A stretch of 64,000 nucleotides of DNA from JAFAGX01 sp963759875 (GCA_963759875.1 CAVXBB010000015.1:372001-436000), one strand, 5' to 3'; counted from the stretch's first letter, positions 43,639 through 51,962 are shown. Numbers and translations: made by a program. Notes: a model not told the origin generated them from the sequence alone.

Positions 43639-44082
43639 TTATTTGAGAAGATCCATTGCTTGCTGGATCATCTGCTTCGTCGCAGTGATCGCCGATACGT
43701 TGAGCTGATACGAGCGCACGGCTCCCAGCAGATCGACCATTTCCTGAATGGGATTGATCGCAGGATACGCAACATAGCCGTCCTTATCGGCGTCTGGGTG
43801 TCCCGGCTCGTACCGCATCAGCGGTGGCGTAGGATCATCAACCACCTGGTCGACGCGCAGTGCCGGAAACGAATTCTGCGGCAGCAAATGAAAACCGGCC
43901 AGCATCATGCGGAACGGCATATTTCCAGAACTCCTGAAGACAACTTCCTTCCGCCGATAGGGACCGCCGGTTGCGGTGTGCGTGGTCTCGGCATTCGCCA
44001 TGTTGGCAGCGACGACCTCTGCACGCTGTCTTTCCGCTGCCAGTGCTGACCCACTGATTTCAAGCAAGTTGAAGATGCTCAT
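43639..44082 (-). CDS. flgC: Proximal rod protein FlgC
   Basis: The 147-residue protein has the rod N-terminus (LLEISGSALAAERQRAEVVA, NMANAETTHT) and the FlgC C-terminus (GYVAYPAINPIQEMVDLLGA, VRSYQLNVSAITATKQM). Its start overlaps flgB by 4 bases. Confidence 0.96.
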   Translation of the reverse strand: MSIFNLLEISGSALAAERQRAEVVAANMANAETTHTATGGPYRRKEVVFRSSGNMPFRMMLAGFHLLPQNSFPALRVDQVVDDPTPPLMRYEPGHPDADKDGYVAYPAINPIQEMVDLLGAVRSYQLNVSAITATKQMIQQAMDLLK

Positions 44083-44441
44083 GATTTGTTCCCTTCATGA
44101 ATAGCCAACATCAGGTTCTGAAACTCGTGACGAAGAAACTGGATTCCCAATGCATATTGCATCTGCGTTTCTGCCATGAGCAGACCTTCGCGATCCAAAC
44201 TGACATTGTTGCCATCAGGTCTTTCTAACAAGCTCGGTACGGATCTTGCGATGGGTGTTAGACTCGTGCCACCGTCCCAGCTTGCCCGCTGCAGTTCCGA
44301 GCGGAAGTCGATGTCCTTAGTTCGATATCCAGGGGTGTCAATATTAGCCATGTTGCCGACAACCAGCTGATGCCTAGCCGAAGTCACGTTTAGAAATCTC
44401 TCCAGCAGTTGCATCAAAGGGGTGGTGGAAATCTCGCTCAT
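44079..44441 (-). CDS. flgB: Proximal rod protein FlgB
   Basis: The 120-residue protein (ATG 44441 behind GGAGGT) has the rod motif RHQLVVGNMANIDTPGYRTK, DIDFRSELQRA and the C-terminal QMQYALGIQFLRHEFQNLM. Its start overlaps the stop of the sigma-54 activator by 4 bases, tying rod synthesis to the regulator. Confidence 0.95.
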   Translation of the reverse strand: MSEISTTPLMQLLERFLNVTSARHQLVVGNMANIDTPGYRTKDIDFRSELQRASWDGGTSLTPIARSVPSLLERPDGNNVSLDREGLLMAETQMQYALGIQFLRHEFQNLMLAIHEGNKS

Positions 44442-45802
44442 ACACACCTCCGCGGCGGGAGACCATACTCCCGAATTTTGTTGCGAATCGTGCGCAGGCT
44501 GACGCCAAGCATTTCCGCCGCGCGGGTGCGATTCCCGCCGGTGACCTCGAGCGTGGTTTCTAGCAGATGCCGCTCTAGTTCCCGCATCGATGTCCCAGCA
44601 CGAACCTGAGACGAAAGAAGCGTGTCACACTGCGGACGGCTCGAAGTTGGTAATTCGCTAACCAGGTACTGCGCACCGATCTCGTTTCCGTCGCTCAGTG
44701 CTACCACCCGGCGCATGAAATTGCCCAGTTCTCGAACATTCCCCGGCCAGGAGTGTCGTTGTAGGCCGATAAGGAACTCCGGAGCGAGTACCGGTGCAGG
44801 CCGTCCCAATTCTTTCGCAAACTGCTGCGAAAAGTGCGCGGCCAGTAGGGAGATATCAGATCTCCGATCGCGAAGCGCAGGTAGCGTGAGCGGGATGACA
44901 TTGAGACGGTAGTACAGATCTGCTCGAAAAGTTCCATCTTCAACGCGAGAATGGAGCGATACGTTGGTGGTCGCGATAACACGTATGTCTACTTCTGTCG
45001 TGCGAGTGTCGCCCAATCGCTCGAAAGCCCGCTCTTGCAGTGCTCGTAAAAGTTTCGGCTGCAGGTCCGACGGCATTTCGCCGATTTCGTCCAGCAGAAG
45101 CGTGCCTCCCTGGGCCAACTCGAACTTTCCCGCCTTGCTGGCGGTCGCGCCAGTAAAAGCTCCACGCACATGACCAAAAAGTTCACTTTCCAGCAGGTGC
45201 TCGGGAAGGGCGGCGCAGTTGACCGCAATGAACGGTTTGTCCCGACGTGCGCTGTTGTCGTGAATGAAGCGGGCCACCAACTCTTTTCCGGTACCGCTCT
45301 CTGCTTCGATCAACACATCGGCATTCGTCTTGGCGGCATGTCGCGCGCGATCCAGCGCTTTCAAAAGAGAAGGTGTGCTGCCGACGATTTCATCTCCCGT
45401 AGCGACTTCCGGGTCTGTAACCCTGTTGCTTTGGTTCATGACACGAGAGACGGCCGACTGAAGCTGTTCGAACGAAATCGGCTTGGTCAAGTAGTCGCAA
45501 GCCCCATCTTGCATCGCCTGCACCGCTTCCGGTACGGTGCCAAAAGCTGTCAGCACGATCACGGAGGTGGAAGGACTCGACTGGCGGACGCTCCGCATCA
45601 AATGCAAGCCGTCCCCATCGGGCATACGAACGTCAGTTACTACAAGCGGAAAGTGGCCGCCATCGAATTTCCGTAATGCCTCAACCGCTCCCGAAGCTGT
45701 TTCGACCGACCACCCTTCACGCTGGAAGTTCGCCTTCAATGCCAGCCGCATTCCGGGTTCGTCATCCACCACTAACACCGAGTTTGGCAAGGCAGCGTTC
45801 AT
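44438..45802 (-). CDS. Flagellar sigma-54 response regulator (FlrC/FleR type)
   Basis: The 454-residue protein has a complete receiver (VLVVDDEPGM, LVVTDVRMPD, YLTKPIS), an AAA+ domain with Walker A EAESGTGKE, GAFTGA and GTLLLDEIGEMP, and a Fis-type HTH (TGGNRTRAAEMLGVSLRTIR). Its stop overlaps flgB and its start overlaps the kinase. By context it is the activator of the sigma-54 flagellar operons, equivalent to Vibrio FlrC or Pseudomonas FleR. Confidence 0.93.
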   Translation of the reverse strand: MNAALPNSVLVVDDEPGMRLALKANFQREGWSVETASGAVEALRKFDGGHFPLVVTDVRMPDGDGLHLMRSVRQSSPSTSVIVLTAFGTVPEAVQAMQDGACDYLTKPISFEQLQSAVSRVMNQSNRVTDPEVATGDEIVGSTPSLLKALDRARHAAKTNADVLIEAESGTGKELVARFIHDNSARRDKPFIAVNCAALPEHLLESELFGHVRGAFTGATASKAGKFELAQGGTLLLDEIGEMPSDLQPKLLRALQERAFERLGDTRTTEVDIRVIATTNVSLHSRVEDGTFRADLYYRLNVIPLTLPALRDRRSDISLLAAHFSQQFAKELGRPAPVLAPEFLIGLQRHSWPGNVRELGNFMRRVVALSDGNEIGAQYLVSELPTSSRPQCDTLLSSQVRAGTSMRELERHLLETTLEVTGGNRTRAAEMLGVSLRTIRNKIREYGLPPRRCV

Positions 45803-47019
45803 AGAACGGGAAACTCCATGCGAAAGGTTGTGCCTTCCCCCGGTTGGCTATCCACTGTAATGGTTCCTTTGTGCTGGTTGATGATCCGTCGACATACTGC
45901 AAGGCCGAGTCCCGCGCTTTGGCGGGCCGTGCTGAATCCGGGCTCGAAAATACGATCCAGGTTTTCTGCGGGAATGCCGCAGCCGTTGTCGGAGAACTCG
46001 ACGACAGCAACCAGGCGGTCCTCGCCTGTTTCGAAGCTTCCAGAGATGGTGATCGAGCCACCCGACGGAGTGTGGCGTAGAGAGTTAATGGTAAGGTTAA
46101 GAATTACCTGTTGTAATCCATTGCAATCCGCCGCGATCTCTGTCTTTCCTAATGATTCCTTAAGCGTCAGCGTTACCTGTTTTTGTTCCGCCAAGGGGCC
46201 AATGAATTCTATGGTGCTCTTTAATGCTGAAGCGAGTTGGGTGGGTACGAGCTGAGCTTCACCCAAGTTATGAAAACGCAGAACATTGTCTACTGTGCTG
46301 GAAAGCGAGCGCACTCCCGCGCGCAGATGTTGCACATACTCCTGCGAATCAGATTTGAGACTGGAATCGTTCGCCAACAAGCCAGTGAGTAGTTCGAGAC
46401 TTCCCAAAGGATTGCGGATTTCGTGGGCCAGCACGGACGCCATCTCGGCCAGAGCAAGCATATGGCGGGAAGCTTCACGGTCCTGCTCCGCCTGTTTTTG
46501 CATGGTGATTTCGCGGATGATCAGGATTATCTGTTTACTTCCGATGGTTGCTTGATCCATCACACTGGAACGGACCGTCATCCATCGCTTCTCACCACCT
46601 TTGTCGGAGCCGACTTCATATTCCTGGTCATATGTCGCCGACTGCGCAGAATTATGGTCGACCAGCCCGCGAATTGCCGCCGGCAGACGTGACCAGTCCA
46701 TCGATTCTTTGTTTTCTAATCCAAGGAGCCGGCGCGCCTCCGGATTCAGAAGATTGATCTTCCTGCTGGTTTGATCGAATACAACGATTCCGCATGGCAT
46801 CGTGTCCAGGATTCTTCCCAGTTGCATGTGCATGCGTTCGTTTTCAGCCAAACTATCTGCTAAGGCGCGATTTCGCTCCTCCAATTGGGCGCGCAGCCGA
46901 GCAACCTCTTCGTGCAATTGCGAGTGGGAATGCTCCAAACGATCGGCCGCGGTGATGAATGCGGCAAATGCGTCGGTGAGCTCAGTTCGTGTTGCTGCGG
47001 TTGCTGCGAGCGCATTCAT
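45799..47019 (-). CDS. Flagellar sensor histidine kinase (FlrB/FleS type)
   Basis: From ATG 47019 (MNALAATAATRTELTDAFAA) the protein has 406 residues: a coiled coil (about 10-60), a PAS domain (about 65-175, CGIVVFDQTSRKINLLNPEA), HisKA with phospho-acceptor H-box VLAHEIRNPLGSLELL, and HATPase (NGLQQVILNLTINSL, DNGCGIPAENL, GLGLAVCRRII). No membrane segment: a cytoplasmic kinase, as FlrB/FleS. Longer starts would place a palindromic element and the predicted transcription start inside the coding region. Confidence 0.92.
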   Translation of the reverse strand: MNALAATAATRTELTDAFAAFITAADRLEHSHSQLHEEVARLRAQLEERNRALADSLAENERMHMQLGRILDTMPCGIVVFDQTSRKINLLNPEARRLLGLENKESMDWSRLPAAIRGLVDHNSAQSATYDQEYEVGSDKGGEKRWMTVRSSVMDQATIGSKQIILIIREITMQKQAEQDREASRHMLALAEMASVLAHEIRNPLGSLELLTGLLANDSSLKSDSQEYVQHLRAGVRSLSSTVDNVLRFHNLGEAQLVPTQLASALKSTIEFIGPLAEQKQVTLTLKESLGKTEIAADCNGLQQVILNLTINSLRHTPSGGSITISGSFETGEDRLVAVVEFSDNGCGIPAENLDRIFEPGFSTARQSAGLGLAVCRRIINQHKGTITVDSQPGEGTTFRMEFPVL

Positions 47020-47033
47020 TGGAGCTTGATTAG

Positions 47034-47056
47034 AACTAGGCAACATCTGCCTAGCC
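47034..47056 (-). promoter_or_regulatory. Palindromic element at the flrB-type transcript start
   Basis: CTAGGCA-5-TGCCTAG, overlapping the predicted sigma-54 start (about 47050). The 23 bases CTAGGCAGATGTTGCCTAG plus TTCT are identical, in the same orientation, to the element at 47798-47820 before fliM. It may be an operator or a 5' RNA hairpin. Confidence 0.7.
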
Positions 47057-47059
47057 GGA

Positions 47060-47076
47060 ATGCAAGGGTTTTGCCA
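47060..47076 (-). promoter_or_regulatory. Sigma-54 promoter of the kinase/activator-flgB operon
   Basis: The minus strand reads TGGCAAAACCCTTGCAT, matching the consensus TGGCACG-N4-TTGCAT at all but two defined positions. This is the best sigma-54 site in the window. Confidence 0.82.
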
Positions 47077-47287
47077 AAGCGGAAGCTCGACCACAAAGCT
47101 AGTGTCGAAGGTAATCAACACCCTGAAGGCGGGCGCATTTGCCGGGATGCTGCTTCTTCTTTGTTGATTAACCGAGAAGTATCGGCGAGAGCGGCTGCAA
47201 GTTGGCTGATCGCAACAAGCCCACCAGGCTTGGTTTCTTAGTCGTGGATTAGAATTTGGGGTTCGGGAATCAATATTGGCGCAGAAT

Positions 47288-47303
47288 TGGAATTCGGTTT
47301 GCT
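47288..47303 (+). promoter_or_regulatory. Putative sigma-54 promoter of the PilZ gene
   Basis: The plus strand reads TGGAATTCGGTTTGCT: TGG at -24 and a perfect TTGCT at -12. Predicted start near 47314, 60 bases before the PilZ GTG. It diverges from the kinase promoter. Confidence 0.55.
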
Positions 47304-47373
47304 CCAGAGTGTGCCTGTAAGGTCGGTACTACCCGAGTGGGAACTCTTCGATAAAGATCGCAGAGGAGCAGCG

Positions 47374-47739
47374 GTGGAAGACGCGAAAACAATTCGGGAA
47401 TTCGGCTACCGAAAGCCGCGCTTTCGTGCCGATTTCCACTTCCTATTACAGACCGAAGGCCAAGGTTCGCAGTTGCTCAGCGCACGTTGTACCGACATAA
47501 GCGAAGAAGGCCTGGCTGCCTTTGTTTCCGCTGAATTGGATGTGGGCACAGCTGTTACCTTCATCCTCACCCTGCCGGAGGGCCCGACTTCGATTCGTCT
47601 ACGCGCCATCGTCAACTACCACATAGAGCAATGCCACGGATTCAAGTTCGTTTTTTCTTCCGATCGCGAACGCGAATTCGTCTATCGCTATTTGGCCGAC
47701 CTGCGCTCGAGCACCATCGCCCTGAAGCAACCCAAATAG
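47374..47739 (+). CDS. PilZ-domain protein
   Basis: The 121-residue protein starts at a GTG with GAGGAG eight bases upstream. It is a single PilZ domain: an arginine-containing N-terminal segment (FGYRKPRFRADFHFLL), then CTDISEEGLAAFVSAELDVG corresponding to the D/N-x-S-x-x-G motif, and a beta-barrel end (GFKFVFSSDREREFVYRYL). PilZ domains commonly bind c-di-GMP; the RxxxR half is KPRFR-like rather than canonical, so binding is not certain. It precedes fliM and may work as a YcgR-like motor brake. Confidence 0.85.
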   Translation: MEDAKTIREFGYRKPRFRADFHFLLQTEGQGSQLLSARCTDISEEGLAAFVSAELDVGTAVTFILTLPEGPTSIRLRAIVNYHIEQCHGFKFVFSSDREREFVYRYLADLRSSTIALKQPK

Positions 47740-47776
47740 TCACTCGTTTTACCTCGTGCAGCTTCGCGAGAGCTTT

Positions 47777-47792
47777 TGGTCATATCCGTGCT
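47777..47792 (+). promoter_or_regulatory. Putative sigma-54 promoter of fliM operon
   Basis: The plus strand reads TGGTCATATCCGTGCT (GG-N10-GC, GTGCT at -12). Alone it is moderate, but it places the start at about 47803, the same spot in the palindromic element as the strong promoter at 47060 does. Confidence 0.6.
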
Positions 47793-47795
47793 AGC

Positions 47796-47818
47796 AACTA
47801 GGCAGATGTTGCCTAGTT
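47796..47818 (+). promoter_or_regulatory. Palindromic element at the fliM transcript start
   Basis: Perfect 9-bp inverted repeat AACTAGGCA-5-TGCCTAGTT. The 23 bases from 47798 are identical in sequence and orientation to the element before the flrB-type kinase, and at the same place relative to the sigma-54 site. It ends 41 bases before the fliM ATG. Confidence 0.75.
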
Positions 47819-47859
47819 CTCATTTTGTTCTAACTCTGCGGTCGGAATAGATTGGCGGC

Positions 47860-48831
47860 ATGGAACGAGTACTCACTCAAGAAGAGATTGATGCGCTGGT
47901 GCGAGCAGCTCAAGACAGCAGCGATAAATCGTCACCCGAGCTGCGTTCCATCAAGCCTTGCAGCTTCCGTCAATCCGGTCCTCTGAGCGGGGATCAGGCG
48001 CGCACGGTTACCGGACTGCATGAAGCGTTTGCGCGTAACCTAAGTCAGTCCCTGGGTGCATACCTGCGGGTCTTATTCGAAGTAACCTTGGTGTCAGTCG
48101 AGCAGCTTGCGTACAGTGAGTTCCTCGAGCGGGTGCCCGAGGTAACGTACATGATGTCTCTGCAAGTACCGCAGATGGAGGCAACGGCTGCACTGCAGAT
48201 CGACCATGCGCTGGTGTTCCCGCTAGTCGATATTTTGCTCGGGGGCAAGGGCCAGTGCGAGGCGTTGAGCCGGGAAATCAGCGAAATCGAAGAACAGATC
48301 ATGGAAGGCGTCAGCCGAATCATCTGCAATGAATTGACCGCAGCATGGACCACGTTCGGATGCTGTCCCGAGCTCGGGGCACGTCAGAATTCGGCACAGA
48401 TGCAGCGCTTCCTCTCGCTCACGGAAAAGGTTCTGTTCCTGAACTTCGAAATCAAACTTGCGGAAGCCCGGGGAGTGATGAACCTGGTGTTCCCCATGTC
48501 CATCTCCAACACCATGCTTCGCAAGCTCTCTTCCGATTGGTCCTATGGAAAGACTCGACCTGTAGGTCGTACGGGAAGAAAACTTGCGGAGAAAATGTTG
48601 GACTGTTCTTTTCCCTTAACGCTCGGCATTACCAAGATCAAGTTACCAATTCCGACATTGATGGGACTTGCTGAAAACGAAATCTGCAATCTGGGCGTTC
48701 CGGTCCGATCCCCTGCTTCGCTAATGCTGGCCGGCCGGCCGACTTTTGACGCGAATCCTGTGCGCCACGGGCGGCAGCGTGCGGCGCAGGTAGCGGAGCG
48801 GATCACCATTCGCGAAGAGAGGCAGCGATAA
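47860..48831 (+). CDS. fliM: Flagellar motor switch protein FliM
   Basis: The 323-residue protein has the N-terminal CheY-binding-type motif (RVLTQEEIDALVRAA), the CheC-like middle (LSQSLGAYLRVLFEVTLVSV, LEIDHALVFPLVDILLGGKG-type stretch at about 115-140, EIEEQIMEGVSRIICNELTA) and a C-terminal SpoA domain. FliM forms the cytoplasmic C ring. It shares one base with the next start. Confidence 0.95.
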   Translation: MERVLTQEEIDALVRAAQDSSDKSSPELRSIKPCSFRQSGPLSGDQARTVTGLHEAFARNLSQSLGAYLRVLFEVTLVSVEQLAYSEFLERVPEVTYMMSLQVPQMEATAALQIDHALVFPLVDILLGGKGQCEALSREISEIEEQIMEGVSRIICNELTAAWTTFGCCPELGARQNSAQMQRFLSLTEKVLFLNFEIKLAEARGVMNLVFPMSISNTMLRKLSSDWSYGKTRPVGRTGRKLAEKMLDCSFPLTLGITKIKLPIPTLMGLAENEICNLGVPVRSPASLMLAGRPTFDANPVRHGRQRAAQVAERITIREERQR

Positions 48832-49640
48832 TGCCGGACACCTCATCGGGCACGGCGCTTCAGTCCGCGTTAGATATCATTGCCAAGGCAGTGAGCGAAG
48901 TATTTTCGCAGTCGCTCTCGTTGCGCTGGACCGTTGACGTCAAGCCTGGGCAAAGTTCTGAAATTAATGACGCGCCATGTCTGTACTTCGGGTTCTCTTT
49001 CTCAGGCAATCTGCATGGAAGTGCTTTCCTTCGATTTGATCATGCCGACGTCCTGACGCTGACTCAGAAGCTTTCCTCCGCCCGATCTGCATCTACAGAA
49101 CTGACCAAGGAACACCAGGATGTCTTGGCAGAACTGCTGCGGCAAGTGGCAGGACTCGCAGAAATCGAGCTACAGAGCAAATTTGGTGAAGTAAAAGTCG
49201 AGGTGTCGCCCGTCGAGGCACCGGCAAGCCAGGGTACCTCTTTCCTGCTGCTTGCGTCCGAGGCGGGTTCCACCAACTGCACCCTGAAACTGCATTTAAG
49301 CGAGGAACTGGAAGCCAGTTTGTCACGGCCTGCCAACCCTGAGGTTTCCACTAGCGCAGGAGAACAAAAAAGCCCAGCTACCGAAAAGAATCTGGATCTT
49401 CTGTTAGGAGTCGATCTTAATCTCACGCTAAGGTTCGGGCAACGTATCTTGACCCTGCGGGAAATTCTCGACCTGACTTCAGGATCTGTGATCGAGCTGG
49501 ACCGGCAAGTACAAGAGCCGGCGGACTTACTGTTGGGCGATAAGCTCATTGCGCGCGGAGAAGTTGTCATTGTGGATGGAAACTATGGGATTCGCATTAC
49601 GGAGGTGGTTGATCCGCGGCAGCGGATGAATGCTGTCTGA
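48831..49640 (+). CDS. fliN: Flagellar motor switch protein FliN/FliY type
   Basis: The 269-residue protein has a divergent CheC/FliY-like N-terminal half (GTALQSALDIIAKAVSEVFS, EHQDVLAELLRQVAGLAEIE), a linker, and a canonical FliN domain (LDLLLGVDLNLTLRFGQRIL, LREILDLTSGSVIELDRQVQ, KLIARGEVVIVDGNYGIRIT). It should complete the C ring with FliM. It is translationally coupled to fliM. Confidence 0.92.
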   Translation: MPDTSSGTALQSALDIIAKAVSEVFSQSLSLRWTVDVKPGQSSEINDAPCLYFGFSFSGNLHGSAFLRFDHADVLTLTQKLSSARSASTELTKEHQDVLAELLRQVAGLAEIELQSKFGEVKVEVSPVEAPASQGTSFLLLASEAGSTNCTLKLHLSEELEASLSRPANPEVSTSAGEQKSPATEKNLDLLLGVDLNLTLRFGQRILTLREILDLTSGSVIELDRQVQEPADLLLGDKLIARGEVVIVDGNYGIRITEVVDPRQRMNAV

Positions 49641-49779
49641 CAAATAAGAAAGCATGTGTACCGTGTCCGCGGTGATCACGTGCCATCAGACACAGACATC
49701 AGCGTTGATCGTGGCCAGCCATCGCGGATTTTGTAATGGTGAAGAAAGGAATGGAGAACAATTAATCAGTTCGCAGGTA

Positions 49780-50061
49780 ATGATGATGAAGGTAGATCTG
49801 AACGCGCCTACTCCAAGCGGGATTACACCAGCTAACACCAAGGCTGAGCGTACCTCGGCCGATTCACTCATAACCTCCGGCCAGGACAGTGCAACGCTGT
49901 CGACGGATAAAGCCAGCATCGATGTTCTGACGAATCAAGTTATGGCATCCAGCGAGCTTCGTCAGGAGAAAATCGAAGCTTTGCGGCAAGCGATCGAGCA
50001 CGGCGAGTACAAGGTCGAACCTGAAGAGATCGCCAAAGCCATAATCCAGGAGGCAAGTTGA
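49780..50061 (+). CDS. flgM: FlgM-like anti-sigma factor (copy 2)
   Basis: The roughly 93-residue protein (ATG at 49780, 49783 or 49786) has a disordered Ser/Thr-rich N-terminus and the FlgM sigma-binding end (DVLTNQVMASSELRQEKIEA, LRQAIEHGEYKVEPEEIAKA). Key positions match copy 1 at 20446 (ELRQEKI-x-LRQ-x-IE-x-G-x-Y). It lies in the fliM-fliN operon, unlike copy 1, which has a sigma-28 promoter. Its stop overlaps the next start. Confidence 0.85.
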   Translation: MMMKVDLNAPTPSGITPANTKAERTSADSLITSGQDSATLSTDKASIDVLTNQVMASSELRQEKIEALRQAIEHGEYKVEPEEIAKAIIQEAS

Positions 50062-51350
50062 GGATTCAGATGCCAGCAGCCGATAAAAAACCAATGGAAC
50101 ACTCTAGCTCAGCTAAGCCCGCGCCAGCAAAGCCATTTTTGCGTTATGTCGCCAGACAGCCCATTCTCACGGCTGACGAGAAGGTGTTTGGTTACGAACT
50201 CCTGTTCCGTGACGGATCCAATGATTATTTCGACGGCACGGATCCGGAAGCTGCTTCCCGCGGTACTCTGAACACTTCGCTCACCATGGGCCTGGATGTT
50301 CTCTGCGATGGGCGGCGCGCCTTCATCAACTGCACGCGCGAGATGATGCTGAAGGACTACATGACGCTCCTTCCGCCCAATCAGGCCGGAATCGAGGTCC
50401 TCCCCAGTGTTCCGGCGGACGATCTCGTCATCGCTGCCTGCGAGAGAATGAAGGCGGCAGGGTACATAGTCGCCATTGATGATTTTTCGTCCGGGGATGC
50501 GCGCGAGGCGCTTATTCCATTTGCCGACATACTCAAGGTCAATATGGATAGCACAGCCACTAACGATATGTCAGCCTTGGCCAAGCGCTATGGAAGCAAG
50601 ACGTGCAGAATTTTGGCGGCGAAAGTGGAAACGCGGGATCAGTTCACAGCAGCGAAGGATTGCGGTTGTGTCTACTTTCAAGGCTATTTTTTCCGTCGCC
50701 CGGAATTGATGCAGGCCCGCGAAATTCCTGCTAACCAGGTCAATTATCTGCGCTTGCTCAAAGCCATCTCGCAGCAAGAGTTCGATCCACGGGAAATCGA
50801 AGGCGTGCTCAAAGCAGAAGCATCGCTCACTTATCGTCTGCTGCGATACCTCAATTCGCCGGCATTCGGTTTTGTCAAGGAGATCCATTCTGTCAGACAC
50901 GGTCTGGCGATGTTGGGCGAGCGCGAAATTCGACGCTGGGTGCGGCTTGCCGCGACTTTAGTGGCCGGGCAGAATAAAACCAGCGACCTTGTACTCTCGG
51001 CGTTGGTCCGTGCTCGCTTCTGCGAACTGCTGGCCTCAAAGGTGCCGCACGGTGATTCGGACCTTTTTCTGGCGGGTCTGCTTTCTCTCATGGATGCCAT
51101 CCTGCAAGTTCCCATGGGATTGGTGCTGGAAGGAATCGCACTGGATGGCGAGACCAAGGCGGTCCTGCTCGATAAGGAGAGCTGCCTGACCCCGGTCTTC
51201 CAACTCATGCGCGCGCAAGAGAACGGCAACTGGGAGCAAGTGAATACGCTGGCGACGCAGATGAAATTGCCGCCGAATTTTATCATCGAGGCGCATTGGG
51301 AAGCCATGCAGTGGGCCCGCACGATGACCAGCGGAAGTTCACTTCAATAA
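50058..51350 (+). CDS. EAL-HDOD signalling protein with degenerate EAL domain
   Basis: The 430-residue protein has an EAL-like domain (about 28-225) and an HDOD domain (about 228-415: INSPAFGFVKEI-type stretch, HGLAMLGEREIRRWVRLAAT). The EAL signature is replaced (FGYELLFRDG), although DDFSSGDA and KVNMD-like remnants persist, so phosphodiesterase activity is unlikely; this is the YuxH/CdgJ architecture, in which CdgJ affects Vibrio motility. The TTG at 50058 overlaps the flgM2 stop and has AGGAGG upstream; ATG 50070 is the alternative. Confidence 0.9.
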   Translation: MRIQMPAADKKPMEHSSSAKPAPAKPFLRYVARQPILTADEKVFGYELLFRDGSNDYFDGTDPEAASRGTLNTSLTMGLDVLCDGRRAFINCTREMMLKDYMTLLPPNQAGIEVLPSVPADDLVIAACERMKAAGYIVAIDDFSSGDAREALIPFADILKVNMDSTATNDMSALAKRYGSKTCRILAAKVETRDQFTAAKDCGCVYFQGYFFRRPELMQAREIPANQVNYLRLLKAISQQEFDPREIEGVLKAEASLTYRLLRYLNSPAFGFVKEIHSVRHGLAMLGEREIRRWVRLAATLVAGQNKTSDLVLSALVRARFCELLASKVPHGDSDLFLAGLLSLMDAILQVPMGLVLEGIALDGETKAVLLDKESCLTPVFQLMRAQENGNWEQVNTLATQMKLPPNFIIEAHWEAMQWARTMTSGSSLQ

Positions 51351-51413
51351 TTGTTAGTCATCAAGTCTGGTTACCAGCGGTCACCAAAGTCCTGTTTCCG
51401 TCGACTCTTCCGC

Positions 51414-51441
51414 TGAAGTTTGGCGGCCTCTTTGCCGATAG
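51414..51441 (+). promoter_or_regulatory. Sigma-28 (FliA) promoter of a 63-aa protein gene
   Basis: The plus strand reads TGAAGTTT, 12 bases, GCCGATAG: one mismatch in each box from TAAAGTTT/GCCGATTA-type sites, same spacing. The small gene begins 67 bases downstream. Confidence 0.75.
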
Positions 51442-51508
51442 TCCGAAAAGAAGGAACCGTCCGGCAGGAGCAGAGTGGCTTTTTCCCTTACTTACATGAT
51501 GGAATCGT

Positions 51509-51700
51509 ATGGATCCGCTATCCATCCCGGACCGTTTACAATCGCCCACTCCGGTCCGAAATATAGGACCGCACAGCCCTGCCGATAACGATGCTCAACG
51601 CCGCCGTCGTCAGCGCCCGGATCCAAAACCGGACCCAACTGATGAGCCCGGGGACACGGAAGAGGTGGAAGACTCGCATCAGCTGGATGAGTTAGCTTGA
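51509..51700 (+). CDS. Small Pro/Asp/Arg-rich protein in the FliA regulon
   Basis: The 63-residue frame (MDPLSIPDRLQSPTPVRNIG start, HQLDELA end) has a polar, probably disordered middle with RRRRQRPDPKPDP. The ribosome site is weak (GGAA), but the sigma-28 promoter directly upstream favours a real gene. No homologous family is recognised. It could be an exported or regulatory small protein. Confidence 0.55.
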   Translation: MDPLSIPDRLQSPTPVRNIGPHSPADNDAQRRRRQRPDPKPDPTDEPGDTEEVEDSHQLDELA

Positions 51701-51962
51701 ACTGCGCGTGCTTGATTAACTAGAAATCGCAATTGGGCGATTTCGCGCACACCGGTGAGCGCTAGTCCGCTCTAATCGAGAATTAATTTCTCCGCCATCC
51801 CTACCAGTTCCGACTGCAATCACCGCTCGGTCTATGTGCAAGCAAGTCTCCGCCGCGACAGTGGTCCCCAGCCTCTGCGTATCCTTACTATTACCTTTAC
51901 CCGGAAACGCCTGAGAAAACTTCAGTCCCGAGCCGGGCGATTACCCTTAGGACTGTCCATCC
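51701..51962. other. Intergenic region with hairpin
   Basis: A perfect 8-bp stem (GAAATCGC / GCGATTTC, loop AATTGG) at 51723-51744 follows the small gene and may end or stabilise its transcript. The rest shows no gene. Confidence 0.4.
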
